Below, piece after piece: positions 1 to 10,300 of a stretch of 64,000 nt of DNA. The translations under genes were made by a program, and so were the position numbers. The notes under the pieces are model-generated. The model made no database searches, was not told the origin of the DNA, and worked only from the letters and a program-made list of their open reading frames with translations. Each line of letters opens with the position of its first letter. Position 1 is the first letter of the stretch. The stretch lies in contig OZ243038.1 of the NCBI GenBank assembly GCA_965212005.1, positions 1,054,001-1,118,000 on the forward strand. Direction: 5' to 3'. The stretch comes from G965212005 sp965212005. Its GTDB lineage: Bacteria > Pseudomonadota > Gammaproteobacteria > Porifericomitales > Porifericomitaceae.

Positions 1-1
1 G

Positions 2-112
2 CCTGATGGCGCATTTATTGCTGCTGTAGGTGGCAGAGCATACATTGCCACAAAACATACAGCCGCAGGGTCGGGTTTAAGGTGTGTGCGCATAGACCCG
101 CCACAGGTATAA
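2..112 (+). CDS. 3' end of an unidentified gene (partial)
   Basis: An open frame enters from the left edge and stops at a TAA at 110-112, giving 36 codons with no internal stop. The peptide ends in RIDPPQV. I do not recognise the family. The stem-loop followed by a T-rich stretch just downstream (141-184) looks like a terminator, which supports this being the tail of a real plus-strand gene. The piece is too short for a confident call. Confidence 0.3.
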   Translation, partial: PDGAFIAAVGGRAYIATKHTAAGSGLRCVRIDPPQV

Positions 113-140
113 GGTAAAAAGCACGCCTGACACCTTTATT

Positions 141-184
141 CGGCGCAATGAAAGGGAGCGGGAGGGCTCCCTGCGCCGCTTTTA
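141..184 (+). terminator. Probable Rho-independent terminator
   Basis: The outer arms CGGCGCA (141-147) and TGCGCCG (172-178) and the inner arms GGGAGC (154-159) and GCTCCC (166-171) form a GC-rich stem with a bulge. It is followed by CTTTTA. It lies between the partial gene at the left edge and the TonB-dependent receptor. The T run is short, so termination efficiency is uncertain. Confidence 0.5.
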
Positions 185-241
185 CGCTTACGGTGGCTTA
201 CGGGGCACACTTTGTAATTGAAATACCCAGAGGACAATCTG

Positions 242-3200
242 ATGATATTAAAAACAACAAGTGTTGAACAATGCCGTGCAGCATGTCTCCGGCCAATAAC
301 CGCTGCAGCCTGCTTGGTGCTGGTGGCCTTCTCCCTAATCCTGCAGCCGGAGCCGGTACGGGCAGCCGATCCGGAGAGGCCGGTCGCTGACACGGTGGCG
401 CAGGCCGGACCGGAAGGCGCCACCGAGCCGGCGCAGGCGCCCGCCAGGCAAGCGGAAGAAGTCATTGTTACCGGCAGCCGCATCAAAGGCGCCAGTGACA
501 CCGGCGCAATTGCCGTTACGGTTCACTCCTCGGAAGATCTGGAGGGATTCGGCACCGTTGATGCAGGCCGGCTGCTGAGCAACATTGCCCAAGCCGGTTC
601 AATCGACTTCAATGAGACTTCGGACGGCCCCAACTCCGCCCGCGGCGACGTGGCCTCGGTGAATCTGCGCGGCTTGGGCGCAGGTAACACGCTGGTGCTG
701 CTGAACGGGCGCCGCCTGGTGCCGCATCCGGTCAGCCAGGACATTGGGCAGACGCCGCGCCAAGTGGTGAACGTCAATTCACTGCCGCTGGCCGCCCTGG
801 ACCGCGTCGAGGTTTTGCGCGACGGCGCTTCCGCTCTCTACGGCGCCGATGCAACCGCGGGCGTGGTCAACACCATTTTACGCACGGACTACGAAGGTTT
901 TCGTGCCGAGTTTCGTCACGGCGGATCACTGAATACTGATCTGTCGCAGGACGTACCTACCATTGTCGGCGGAATTCCTTTCAATGAGGGCAAGAGCAAC
1001 CTGATTTTTTCGCTGAATAATTACAAGCGGGACGGGCTTTACGCGGCGGAGCGCGAATACTCACGCAGCGTCGATACCCGGCGGTTCCTGCCGGATGACT
1101 GGGCCGGAGATTCCGAGTTTCGAAACACGTCTACCCGTTCTCCATGGGGGGAGTTTGAGGCGTTTGAAGGAGACGCCCAAGACGTTCTTATTGATTTGGT
1201 GCGAGTGCGCAGCTTTACTAACAGGGGAGGCCGCTTTCACGTCCAGCCCTGCGATTTCCCGGGCACCCGTGCCGAACTCTCTGAGGAGGGACCGGAAGGA
1301 TGCGCGGGACTCGACGACGGCAGTCTCAATACTTCCCTGCGTTTCGATTTTAACTCTTTCCAGACGGAGGATGCGTCGGGAAACGGGCGCACCCTCAATC
1401 TGCAGGGCGCCGACGAGCTGGGACGGCAGATCACTCCGATGGTAGAACGCAATAATCTGTTCACCACGCTGACGCATGATTTCGACAACGGCATACAGTT
1501 CTTTTCCGACGTGTTTTACTATCGCTCTGCCTCGCGCTCCCAGCGGGCGGCGCAACCGATTGATGACGGACTTTTCCGTATTGCCGTTCCCAGGGGAAAT
1601 TACTGGAATCCTTTCGGGCCGGTAGCGTTTGCTGATGGTACATCCAATCCGAACCGTTTGGATGGCCTCCCCGCCTCAGTACCGGACGAGGGCTTACAGG
1701 TCCTGATCCGCCGCTGGCGCCCCATTGAGCATGGCCCGCGGATCATTGAAGTGAAATCAGACACGTACCGCCTGCTGGGCGGCGTGCGCGGCGATTTCCG
1801 CGGCTGGGATTGGGAGACGGCGCTGCTTTACAACTTGGCCGAAACCAAAGACACGGCGCGTAATCGGATCAGTAAGACCGCAATGTCCGAGCAACTCGCC
1901 CTGCAGACGGAGGAGGCGCTGAATCCCTTTGGCGGCCCCTATGCGAACCCGACGGAGGTGATGGATCGGATCCGTTCCGTAACGGTCAATCAGTCCGAAA
2001 CCAGCCTGGCCAGCTGGGACTTTCGAATCTCCAGGCCGGATATGTTCGAGTTGCCCGCGGGCGGGCTTGGCACCGCCCTCGGACTGGAAGTGCGCCGTGA
2101 GGATTACGAGGATGATCGGGATCCGCGCCTGGACGGCACCATTGTTTTTCGTGACGGACAAGGCACCGACGGCAGCGACGTCGTAGGCGTCAGTCCAACC
2201 AACGATTCCTCCGCCAATCGCTTCGTCTATTCAAGCTTCGTCGAAGTGCTGACCCCGCTGGTTTCGGAGGCCATGAACATCCCCCTGGTTGAAAGCATCG
2301 ACTTACAGTTGGCGGCCCGGATCGAGTCATTTTCCGATACGGATGAGAACATCCTCAAACCCAAGGTGTCCCTCTCCTGGTCCCCTGTTTCCTGGTGGAT
2401 TTTTCGGACGGGATACTCCGAAGGATTTCGCGCCCCCAACCTGATCCAACTGCATCGCGGCGCCATCAGCAGACTCAACCGGGGGCAGCGTGATTTCTAC
2501 CGGGCCGACGTCACGGATTCGGAGGAAGACACCGGAGACACGTACCGCCGCTCAATCCGCCAATCCAATCCAGACCTGAAATCCGAGGAGACGGAAACGA
2601 TAGTGGTGGGGACAGTGATGAGGCTGCCCTTCTTCCGCAACGTCACCTTCAGCGCGGACTACTGGAACTTCAAGCAGGAAAACGTGATCGACAATTTCGG
2701 CGCGGAGCAGCAATTGGCACTGGACTTCCTGCTGCGCCGGCAAGGCAGCTTAAATCCCTCCGTGGTTCGGGCCGACGTCATAAGCACTGAAGATCAAATG
2801 GCCTTTGACGCATGGAACGCGGATCCGAACAACGAAAATGATCAAAGACAGGCCGTGGGAGAAGTCCTTTTTGTGCAGGACCCGTATCTCAATCTGGATC
2901 CGCGCGACGTCCAGGGAATTGATCTCGGACTCGCCGGGGTATTCAATGACACCGCTCTGGGAATCTTCCGTTTTTCATTCGAGGGCAGCTATCTGTTGAA
3001 ATTCGATCAGCGCCGGGATCAGCTGCTGCCGCTGTTAAATGATCCGCTGTTTGCCGACGAAGCAGACATACAAGCACTGAGGCCGGATCGAATCAAGATC
3101 GAAGGCCATCCCCGGTGGCGCGTAGCCGGCTCTGCTTCCTGGAGGTACAGAAAAGTGGGGGCCGGCCTGTCACTGAAGTACACATCAAGCTTCTACGACA

Positions 3201-3442
3201 CCAGTGCCAGCAACAACGACACCGGCGACTTCTGGGAAGTGGATGACTGGCTTGTTTTCAACGGCTACATTGATTACCGCTTCCGCCTGGTGGGGGAGAG
3301 GCAGACCCGGGCACGGTTCGGCATGAATAACATCATGGACGAGGAGCCGCCTCTGGCCGATCAGAACATTGGCTATTATTCCTCTTTCCACAGCAACCGT
3401 GGCCGATTCGGCTACATTGAACTCAGGACAAGCTTTTACTGA
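242..3442 (+). CDS. TonB-dependent outer-membrane receptor
   Basis: A protein of 1,066 residues that imports a scarce substrate across the outer membrane using TonB-ExbBD energy. The start at 242 is preceded by AGAGGA at 229-234. A signal peptide (hydrophobic core around ACLVLVAFSLIL, cleavage near VRAAD) is followed by a TonB-box-like EEVIVTGSRIKG, an N-terminal plug (LRGLGAGNTLVLLNGRR; DRVEVLRDGASALYGADAT) and a long barrel. The YSEGFRAPNL and C-terminal aromatic strand features are typical of large receptors of this class. The substrate cannot be read from the sequence. The two secreted hydrolases and the carboxylate transporter downstream suggest an ester- or acid-containing ligand. Confidence 0.93.
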   Translation: MILKTTSVEQCRAACLRPITAAACLVLVAFSLILQPEPVRAADPERPVADTVAQAGPEGATEPAQAPARQAEEVIVTGSRIKGASDTGAIAVTVHSSEDLEGFGTVDAGRLLSNIAQAGSIDFNETSDGPNSARGDVASVNLRGLGAGNTLVLLNGRRLVPHPVSQDIGQTPRQVVNVNSLPLAALDRVEVLRDGASALYGADATAGVVNTILRTDYEGFRAEFRHGGSLNTDLSQDVPTIVGGIPFNEGKSNLIFSLNNYKRDGLYAAEREYSRSVDTRRFLPDDWAGDSEFRNTSTRSPWGEFEAFEGDAQDVLIDLVRVRSFTNRGGRFHVQPCDFPGTRAELSEEGPEGCAGLDDGSLNTSLRFDFNSFQTEDASGNGRTLNLQGADELGRQITPMVERNNLFTTLTHDFDNGIQFFSDVFYYRSASRSQRAAQPIDDGLFRIAVPRGNYWNPFGPVAFADGTSNPNRLDGLPASVPDEGLQVLIRRWRPIEHGPRIIEVKSDTYRLLGGVRGDFRGWDWETALLYNLAETKDTARNRISKTAMSEQLALQTEEALNPFGGPYANPTEVMDRIRSVTVNQSETSLASWDFRISRPDMFELPAGGLGTALGLEVRREDYEDDRDPRLDGTIVFRDGQGTDGSDVVGVSPTNDSSANRFVYSSFVEVLTPLVSEAMNIPLVESIDLQLAARIESFSDTDENILKPKVSLSWSPVSWWIFRTGYSEGFRAPNLIQLHRGAISRLNRGQRDFYRADVTDSEEDTGDTYRRSIRQSNPDLKSEETETIVVGTVMRLPFFRNVTFSADYWNFKQENVIDNFGAEQQLALDFLLRRQGSLNPSVVRADVISTEDQMAFDAWNADPNNENDQRQAVGEVLFVQDPYLNLDPRDVQGIDLGLAGVFNDTALGIFRFSFEGSYLLKFDQRRDQLLPLLNDPLFADEADIQALRPDRIKIEGHPRWRVAGSASWRYRKVGAGLSLKYTSSFYDTSASNNDTGDFWEVDDWLVFNGYIDYRFRLVGERQTRARFGMNNIMDEEPPLADQNIGYYSSFHSNRGRFGYIELRTSFY

Positions 3443-3443
3443 T

Positions 3444-3461
3444 CCGCGCTGTAATGCGCGG
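3444..3461 (+). other. Small intergenic hairpin
   Basis: CCGCGC (3444-3449) and GCGCGG (3456-3461) form a six-base-pair stem around TGTAAT, just after the receptor stop codon. There is no T run. It could dampen read-through or protect the 3' end of the receptor message. Its role is inferred only. Confidence 0.3.
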
Positions 3462-3475
3462 GCCGGCGTTGCATA

Positions 3476-4414
3476 ATGCCGCTTAACGAACCGACTCCGA
3501 CAAGCGCAGCGCGCCTTGGGACGGCCCTGCTGTGTCTGTCCTGCAGCTTCGCACAAGCCGCCGGTACCGAGTTTCGGGCTGGTAAAGGCTGGGCTGTTTT
3601 TGACAGCTGGGAGCAGGGACCGTTACGGGTTTTCTACTCCGTGCCCACCGATGCAGGCGCGCAAACCCCGATTTTGTTCGTACATCATGGGCGCAAGCGC
3701 AACGCCGATGAATACCGGGACCACTGGCATGATCTGGCGCTGAAATACGGTTTTATCGTTCTGGCCCCGGAATATCCGGCTGATCACTTTCCCGGCGAAT
3801 ACGGTTACGACACGGGAAACATCCGCGTGGAAAACGGTTCGCTGCGCCCGGAGCCGGAATGGGTATTTTCCGCCGTTGAACCGATGTTCGACTGGTTTCG
3901 GGGCGCGTTCGGCTCTAAGCGTGAGGGATATTCCATGTATGGCCATTCTTCCGGCGGCGGTTTCGTGCATCGCTACGTTTATTTTAAGCCCCGGGCACGG
4001 CTGGAGTACGCGGTCGCGGCCAATCCTGCTTGGTTCACGATGCCTCTTTATGACAAGGACTTTCCTTTCGGCCTTGCCGGCTCCGGTGTTCTGCGGGCTG
4101 ATCTGGCCAAAATGCTGACGCAACGCAGACTGAGCGTGCTGGCCGGGGAGAAGGATTTAGCGCAGCGTAAACAACGCCTCGGGCGCAGCGAGGAAGCCAA
4201 TATACAGGGAGCGCACGTGTACGCCCGGGCACATTCGTATTACTTTCAGGCCCGGCGCATGGCAGACCGGCTCGGGGTGGATTTGGCCTGGCGACTGGAG
4301 ATCATACCGGAAGTCGGCCACAACAGCGCGAAAATAGCCCCCCACGCGGTGCGCTTTCTATTCGATTCGGCGGATCTGAAGCTCGCCCCAGGGCGGGAGA
4401 AACAGGCGCCATGA
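3476..4414 (+). CDS. Secreted alpha/beta hydrolase (first of tandem pair)
   Basis: A 312-residue protein with a plausible signal peptide ending near FAQAAG. It has an alpha/beta-hydrolase layout: an HHGRKRNADEYRDHW segment near the oxyanion region, the nucleophile elbow GHSSGG with Ser158, a likely acid Asp227 in AGEKD, and His282 in VGHNS. It resembles the polyhydroxybutyrate-depolymerase/feruloyl-esterase-like group of secreted esterases, but substrate is not determinable. Its stop overlaps the start of the next gene (ATGA), so the two are translationally coupled. It lies 33 bases downstream of the receptor and probably shares its transcript. Confidence 0.8.
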   Translation: MPLNEPTPTSAARLGTALLCLSCSFAQAAGTEFRAGKGWAVFDSWEQGPLRVFYSVPTDAGAQTPILFVHHGRKRNADEYRDHWHDLALKYGFIVLAPEYPADHFPGEYGYDTGNIRVENGSLRPEPEWVFSAVEPMFDWFRGAFGSKREGYSMYGHSSGGGFVHRYVYFKPRARLEYAVAANPAWFTMPLYDKDFPFGLAGSGVLRADLAKMLTQRRLSVLAGEKDLAQRKQRLGRSEEANIQGAHVYARAHSYYFQARRMADRLGVDLAWRLEIIPEVGHNSAKIAPHAVRFLFDSADLKLAPGREKQAP

Positions 4415-5304
4415 CGCGCCGGGCGGCACTCTGCGCGCTGCTCTGTGCAGGCGCACTGTGCGCGGGTTCCGCTGCCGCTGCAGACGAGCCCGTAATTCAG
4501 CCAGGCAGCGGATCTTTCCACTTCGACCAGTGGGCCGGCTCGGCGCTCAGGGTGTTTTATTTCGTGCCCGCATCGGTGCAGCCGGATACCCGAGTAGTCT
4601 TCGTATCGCACGGTCTAAAGAGAAATGCGGACGTCTACAGGGACCAATGGGCGCCGTTGGCAAAGGAGCACGGTCTTGTCGTTGCTGTTCCCGAGTTCTC
4701 ACAGGCGGATTTTCCGCGCATGCTGGGTTACAACCTGGGTCATGTATTCGGTGAAGACGGTAAACTGCGGCCCAGGGAAAAATGGGCTTTCTCGGCGATT
4801 GAGCCGATTTTCGACTTTCTGCGCGCAAACCTGGATCTGCAGACGGCTTCCTACGCGATGTACGGTCATTCCGCCGGAGCGCAGTTCGTCAGCCGCTACC
4901 TGTACTACGTGCCAGACGCGCGCATTTTCAGCGTGGTGGCAGCCAATGCCGGATGGTACACGATGCCGGACGTCTCCACTGAATATCCGTTCGGCATGGT
5001 CGGCAGCAGCCTGAACCGTTCGATGCTTACCCAGGCGCTGCAACGCCCGCTGCAGATCTTGCTGGGAGAGAAGGATAATGATCCTAAGCACAAATTCTTA
5101 AACAAAAGTCCCGGGGCGCAGGCGCAGGGACCTCACCGCCTGGCCCGCGGCAAGGCATTCTACGAGGCAGGACGGGTACAGGCCGAGCGCACGGGAATCA
5201 AGCTGGGCTGGTCGCTGAAAACGGTTCCCGGCGTCGGGCACAGCAACAGGCGCATGGCACCGACAGCGGTCCAGCACCTGCTGGCACCCGGCCAAGGTTC
5301 TTAA
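4411..5304 (+). CDS. Secreted alpha/beta hydrolase (second of tandem pair)
   Basis: A 297-residue paralogue of the preceding gene, with the same domain order. The signal peptide ends near GSAAAADE. Catalytic residues by position are Ser154 in GHSAGA, Asp222 in LGEKD and His277 in VGHSN. The conserved KRNADVYRDQW matches the first copy. The two proteins are clearly related but diverged, so this is an old tandem duplication and possibly a split in substrate range. It probably acts in the periplasm or outside the cell. The product acids may be taken up by the SLC13 carrier encoded next. Confidence 0.8.
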   Translation: MTRRAALCALLCAGALCAGSAAAADEPVIQPGSGSFHFDQWAGSALRVFYFVPASVQPDTRVVFVSHGLKRNADVYRDQWAPLAKEHGLVVAVPEFSQADFPRMLGYNLGHVFGEDGKLRPREKWAFSAIEPIFDFLRANLDLQTASYAMYGHSAGAQFVSRYLYYVPDARIFSVVAANAGWYTMPDVSTEYPFGMVGSSLNRSMLTQALQRPLQILLGEKDNDPKHKFLNKSPGAQAQGPHRLARGKAFYEAGRVQAERTGIKLGWSLKTVPGVGHSNRRMAPTAVQHLLAPGQGS

Positions 5305-5425
5305 CCCCGGTTCCCAGAATGTCGGGGAACGCGCGCCTTTACTACGGCAGAGGTCGGCAATTTTGCAAAGCAGCCCGTTGACGGCGCAGGAAATTCGATA
5401 ATACTGATGCTCGCTTTGGTGCAAT

Positions 5426-6931
5426 ATGCAGGTTAGACCGGCGCTGGCAAACCCGGTCGCGGCCCCGCCCGAATCCCGGGCGCGAAGCAGATACCAAGAC
5501 GTCAGCCTGATCTTGGGGCCCGCGGTCGCTGCTTTGATGTTGTTGATCGGTCCCGGCGACGTGATGGCAGACGTTGCCTGGAAGACGGCCGCCATGGGCG
5601 TGTGGATGGCAATCTGGTGGGCAACGGAGGCAGTCCCGGTGGCGGTTACCGCTTTTTTGCCGCTTGTGTGCTTTACGCCTCTGGGCATCGCCGAGCCCAA
5701 AAGCGCGGCGGCGCCTTACGCCAATCCCATTATCTATCTCTACCTGGGTGGATTCATGATTGCCATAACGATGCAGAAGTGGCAACTGCACCGCCGCATT
5801 GCTTTGATCATTCTGGCTTCCTGCGGCACCAACGGACGTTCGCTGGTAGGAGGCTTCATGCTGGTTGCAGCCTCCTTTTCCATGTGGATGACGAATACTT
5901 CCACCACCATGCTGCTGCTGCCCATTGTTATATCGGTGATCGCAGTGGTTTCCGACACGGTAGAGGGACTGGAAAAACAACAGCAGCGCAATTTCAGCAT
6001 TTGCCTGCTGCTGGGCACCGCCTTCGCCGCCACCATCGGCGGCATGGCCACTTTGATCGGGACTCCCCCCAATACGCTGCTGGCTGGCTTTTTGCAGGAA
6101 AATTACGGCATTGAAATCAGCTTTGCCCGCTGGATGCTGATCGGTCTGCCATTCACGCTGATCATGCTGCCCTTGGCATGGTTGATATTGACCCGTCTGA
6201 TCTACCCGATCACTTTTCAGACCTCGGAGGAAACGCGCCAGCATCTGAACCAGATCCGGGATGAACTGGGATCCGTGACGGCAGCCGAATTTAGAATCGG
6301 CGCCATCTTCCTGACGGTGGTGCTGGGCTGGATGTGCCGTCCCTGGCTGATAAAAACCCTGGGCATTGAGGGCATCACTGACACGGGCATCGTCATGACG
6401 GCCGCATTACTGCTGTTCCTGGTGCCAAGCGGAGCCAATAAAGGGGAGAAGCTGATGAACTGGTCCATGACGCGGGATTTGCCTTGGAGCATCCTGGTGC
6501 TGTTCGGCGGCGGGTTGAGTCTGGCCTCTGCGGTATCGGAGTCCGGCTTGGCCCTGTGGCTGGGCTACAGCCTATCGCCGTTGGGCGCTTTCAGCATCGC
6601 CGCAGTCGTCATCGGAACCGCCGCTCTGGTCATCTTTATGACCGAGTTGACCAGCAATTTAGCCACTACCGCCACTCTGCTGCCGGTGGTGGCGGCGCTG
6701 GCCGCTGAACTCGGTCAAAGTCCGCTGGTCTTATCCGTGCCGCTGGCATTGGCGGCAAGCTGCGCGTTTATGCTGCCGGTTGCAACGCCGCCTAACGCGA
6801 TCGTCTACGCTTCCGGGAAACTCACCGTCCCGCAGATGGCAAAGGCCGGATTGGCTCTGAACGCAATCGGCATCTGCTTCCTGTCGCTGATTGCGTTGTT
6901 CCTGGTCCCCCTGGTATTGCCGACAACGTAG
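5426..6931 (+). CDS. SLC13/DASS-family sodium:carboxylate symporter
   Basis: A 501-residue inner-membrane protein with about a dozen hydrophobic segments. Family hallmarks are visible: a WWATEAVPVAVTAFLPL motif near the N-terminus, TLIGTPPN in the first half, TELTSNLATTATLLP in the second half, and VATPPNAIVYASG near the end. The family imports di- or tricarboxylates, or sulfate in some members, with sodium. The start is the first ATG of the frame; no strong ribosome site is visible. Its position after the receptor and hydrolases suggests that it brings in the acid released by those enzymes. Confidence 0.88.
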   Translation: MQVRPALANPVAAPPESRARSRYQDVSLILGPAVAALMLLIGPGDVMADVAWKTAAMGVWMAIWWATEAVPVAVTAFLPLVCFTPLGIAEPKSAAAPYANPIIYLYLGGFMIAITMQKWQLHRRIALIILASCGTNGRSLVGGFMLVAASFSMWMTNTSTTMLLLPIVISVIAVVSDTVEGLEKQQQRNFSICLLLGTAFAATIGGMATLIGTPPNTLLAGFLQENYGIEISFARWMLIGLPFTLIMLPLAWLILTRLIYPITFQTSEETRQHLNQIRDELGSVTAAEFRIGAIFLTVVLGWMCRPWLIKTLGIEGITDTGIVMTAALLLFLVPSGANKGEKLMNWSMTRDLPWSILVLFGGGLSLASAVSESGLALWLGYSLSPLGAFSIAAVVIGTAALVIFMTELTSNLATTATLLPVVAALAAELGQSPLVLSVPLALAASCAFMLPVATPPNAIVYASGKLTVPQMAKAGLALNAIGICFLSLIALFLVPLVLPTT

Positions 6932-7138
6932 CGCCGGTCGGGCAGCGCACGCGCCCATTGCAAAACAACAGTCAGTAAAAACCGCCGAACCTTCGAGTTT
7001 GAAATGGGGCTGCTCCCGCAAATCATGGACGAGGCGAAGGACAAGGGCATCAACGCGGAAGTCTTTGACAAGCGCGGTGGAGAAAAATCAAGTCGTGGCC
7101 CACAACATACCCCACATCAAAGTCAAACCGCACACCCC

Positions 7139-7177
7139 CCCCGACAAGGGGACAAAAGAGCCCCCTGACAAGGGGGG
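7139..7177. repeat. Palindromic element, two half-copies
   Basis: CCCCGACAAGGGG (7139-7151) is followed by CCCCCTGACAAGGGGGG (7161-7177). The 16-mer at 7161-7176 is the exact reverse complement of one at 19833-19848, on the other side of the adhesin gene. Each can fold into a short hairpin. It may be a REP-like element or a bidirectional terminator. Confidence 0.5.
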
Positions 7178-7267
7178 CCCGGGCCGCTGGCTGCTGTACT
7201 TCGGACGTCTGCCGCTGGGGGTGATAGACCAACGCTTGCCTAAAATACAACGCCCGGTATGATAAAA

Positions 7268-7311
7268 GTGTTACCCATGTGCCCGGTTTAGTGTGTTACC
7301 TATGTGCCCGG
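7268..7311. repeat. Tandem 19-base direct repeat resembling IS ends
   Basis: GTGTTACCCATGTGCCCGG (7268-7286) and GTGTTACCTATGTGCCCGG (7293-7311) differ at one base and have a 25-base period. Closely spaced multiple repeats of this kind occur at the ends of some insertion sequences, for example IS21-like elements. No transposase is present, so this could be a leftover end. The family assignment is tentative. Confidence 0.35.
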
Positions 7312-7333
7312 ACTTACACCGGAAGCGCCCCCC

Positions 7334-10300
7334 TCAGAAACCCAGCGTAGCCTCCACCCCAAACTGGTAGTCATCCGTACCGCCGGCCCGCAGCGTACCA
7401 AACCACTCAATCACGGCCAGGTCGCGCACCAGGACGCGGCGCACGCGGCTGTCCAGCACACCGCTCAAGCCGCCGACCGCATCGGTCTCATACTTCTGCT
7501 CGCCGTATAACGCAAACTCCATCTCCAGATGCTGCGCCCCCGCCATCTTCATGCGTGTGCCCAGGTGGGCGTATCGCTCTTGCCCCGACCAACTGAATGC
7601 GCTGAACGGAGTCAGCAACCCGCGCTCATCCATCATGCTCAGTCCATACGCCGCCTCGGCGCTCATATTCACCGGCATGGAGGGGTCCGTCTCGCCCTCC
7701 ACTGCCGATGCAATGAAACGACCGTCCTCCCACAGCTGGCCCCCTTCCGACACCGTGCCCAGGCTGGGCGTCAGCGACAAGCGCAGCCCCCGGTCAGGTG
7801 CGCCCGGGTCAAACATCGCAGACAGACTTACACCCCACTCGTCAAAGTTTGATCCCGCATGCACCAGCAGGTAGTGCCCTTGCGCCGCCAGACTCAACCC
7901 CAGGCGCGGGTGGGTATACACAAGATCGCCATTGACATCTACTCCCAAGCCGGTCTCCGCGTCCCCACCGTCCAGGCGTGCCGCCAACTCGCCGCTCGCC
8001 TGCATGGTGGCACCATCGGACAGCAACAAATTCCTGTTCTTCTCCAGCCCCAGGCGCAACTGCCACACATCGGTCTCCACCTCGTTCAGCAACCCGGTTT
8101 CTTCCTCGGCATCCACCTGCATGAAGAAGGCATCCGCCTTTAGCGCCCAGCCACTATACATATCCCGGTGCAGGCCGACCGCGACCATCTCCATGTCCAG
8201 ATCGGTGTCCACTTTGCCGTCGTCGTCCTCCAGCGTGGCCTCTCCCTCGCCGTAGCCGAGCATCAACCACAGACCGAGCCCCCGTTCGCCCGACCAGTGG
8301 ACATACGGGTGTATGCTGGTCAAATCGGTGTCTATCTCCCCCGTTGTTCCGCCGCTGAATGCATAGTCACTGTCGCTCTCACTGTAGTTCACCGCCAGGC
8401 CGGCCAGCATATTCGGGATCACCTGGAAGTCCACCCCTATTTGTCCCGAATATACGTCACCGTCGGTGGAGAAATTGTTTTGCCGCTTCCCGTTGAAATT
8501 GGACACGCTGCCCCGCCCCCACAGGGTGGGGGAGCTGCTCGCCCATCCGGCGCCGTCCAGTGCCATCTGAAAGGAGCTGCCGGTCAGCAGCCGGCGCAGG
8601 TCAACCGCATGGAAGCCGGCACCGTCACCGACAGGTTGGCCGGTCTCACCACTGCGCCCAGACAGGCCACCCGCTGCCGGCAGAGCCGGACTCGGACTAT
8701 GGGTCGCGGGCTTGTCGCCTGCCGAGGCATTGCGTTGGTCCAGCGACAGCGTCCGCCCGGCGATGGTCGCCTGGGAAGATCCACCGGACGGCGATTTTGC
8801 TGCCCTGGCACGGGCATCCATCATCCTGACCAGGTCCACTGCCACCGTGCGCCCAAACGCGGCAATCGTGTCCTCCGTCGCCTGTTCGCGCTGCGCCCGC
8901 TCACGTTCGCCTTCCTGCGTGGACGCCCTCACGGTGATGGTGAAAGTCAGCGTGTCTTCGTCGCTGGGAGCGGTGTTGGCGTCCCCGTCGGCGACGGTGT
9001 AGGTGTAGTCGGTCGCGTCCTGCACCATAGTGGGCATACCGGACAACACGCGGGTGCTGGAGTCAAACGACAATCCGTCCGGCAGGTTGCCGGAGGCGTC
9101 GGCCAGGCGGTATGTCAGCGGCGAATTGCCGCCGGTGGCAGTCGGCAGCGTCAGTGTGGAGATGGACATGTTGACGGTGTAGGTCTGGTTGGCCAGGGTG
9201 GTGCCGGCGGCAAACGCCGGGACGGTATCCGTCGACGCCTGCACCGTAATGGTGACGGTGGCGGTGCCGGTGGCACTGTTCGTGTCGGTCGCGGTCAGGG
9301 TCAACACGACAGCCCCCGCCTCGTTCGGCGCGGTCCAGGTGGTCGTGGCCGCGTTCGCATCGCCGAAAGTGCCGCGGTCGGGGTTCGCACTCCACTGGAG
9401 GGTCACCGCTTCCGGGGTGCCCGACGCGTCCACTTCGTCCGCATCCCGAGCGCTACCTTCGAGGTCCACGACCGCGCCGAAGTTCACCGTCATATTGCCC
9501 GCCGGGACGGCGATGGTCGCCGTCGGATTGTCGTTGACGCCGGTGAGGGTGATCACCACGTTTGCCGTAACGCTGTTGTCCCCCGCCGCTGTGATGGTGA
9601 AGGGATCGTCGATGGTGCGGCCTTGCGACAGTGTCTGCAAGTTGTCCCGCTGGGTGGCGGTGGCGCCGAGAGTATAAGTCCATGCGCCATTGGCGGCGAT
9701 GTCAAAGGTGCCGTGAGTGCCTGCCTCGTTCAGTGGCGTGATGCTCGTGTTGGTGGCGTCAGCCGGGAGCACCGAGACCGTTCCGGCGGGGTTGGCACCG
9801 CCGACTGTCACGCTCGCCGTGAGGTTGCCGGTGAGGGAGGTCGGGGCGGTGTCCGGGGCGGCCGCGACCGTGAGGGTGTGCAGGGCAGTGCCGGTGGCGG
9901 GCGGGGTGGCGCTGTCGGTCACCGTCAGTGTCAGTACCACCGTGCCGGCGGCGCTGGGCGTGAAGGAGGTGTCGGCCAGGGCCGCGTTGCCCAACGTGCC
10001 GGCGCCGCCGTCGCTGCTCGTGAACATCCATGCGTGGGAGGCGATGCTGTCGCCGCTGTCCGGATCGGCGCTGGCGCTGCCCACGAGATTAACGGACGTG
10101 CCGACCTCAGCGGTGGCCGGGGCCGTGATCGCGGCGCTCGGCGCGTCGTTGGCACCGGTGACGGTGAGGGTGATGGTGCCCGACAGGGTCGTGACGCCGA
10201 GGCTGCCCTCAATATCGAAGGTGTCCCTCTCCTCGGCGCCGCCCGCCAGCGCCTCGGTGGCCGGCGCCCCGTTGTCCAGCATGTACGACCAGGTGCCGTT

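Larger units (their letters stand above)
6932..7333. other. Intergenic region with repeat elements
   Basis: About 400 bases with no credible gene. It separates the transporter from the convergent adhesin gene. It holds two copies of a GACAAGGGG-centred palindrome (7139-7151 and 7161-7177) and a pair of 19-base direct repeats at 7268-7311, listed separately. The short frames here show no family features. Confidence 0.6.

Noticed and set aside
5342..6244. 300-codon minus-strand frame rich in Gln and His
   Set aside because: Shadow of the SLC13 transporter gene; the plus strand clearly encodes that family.
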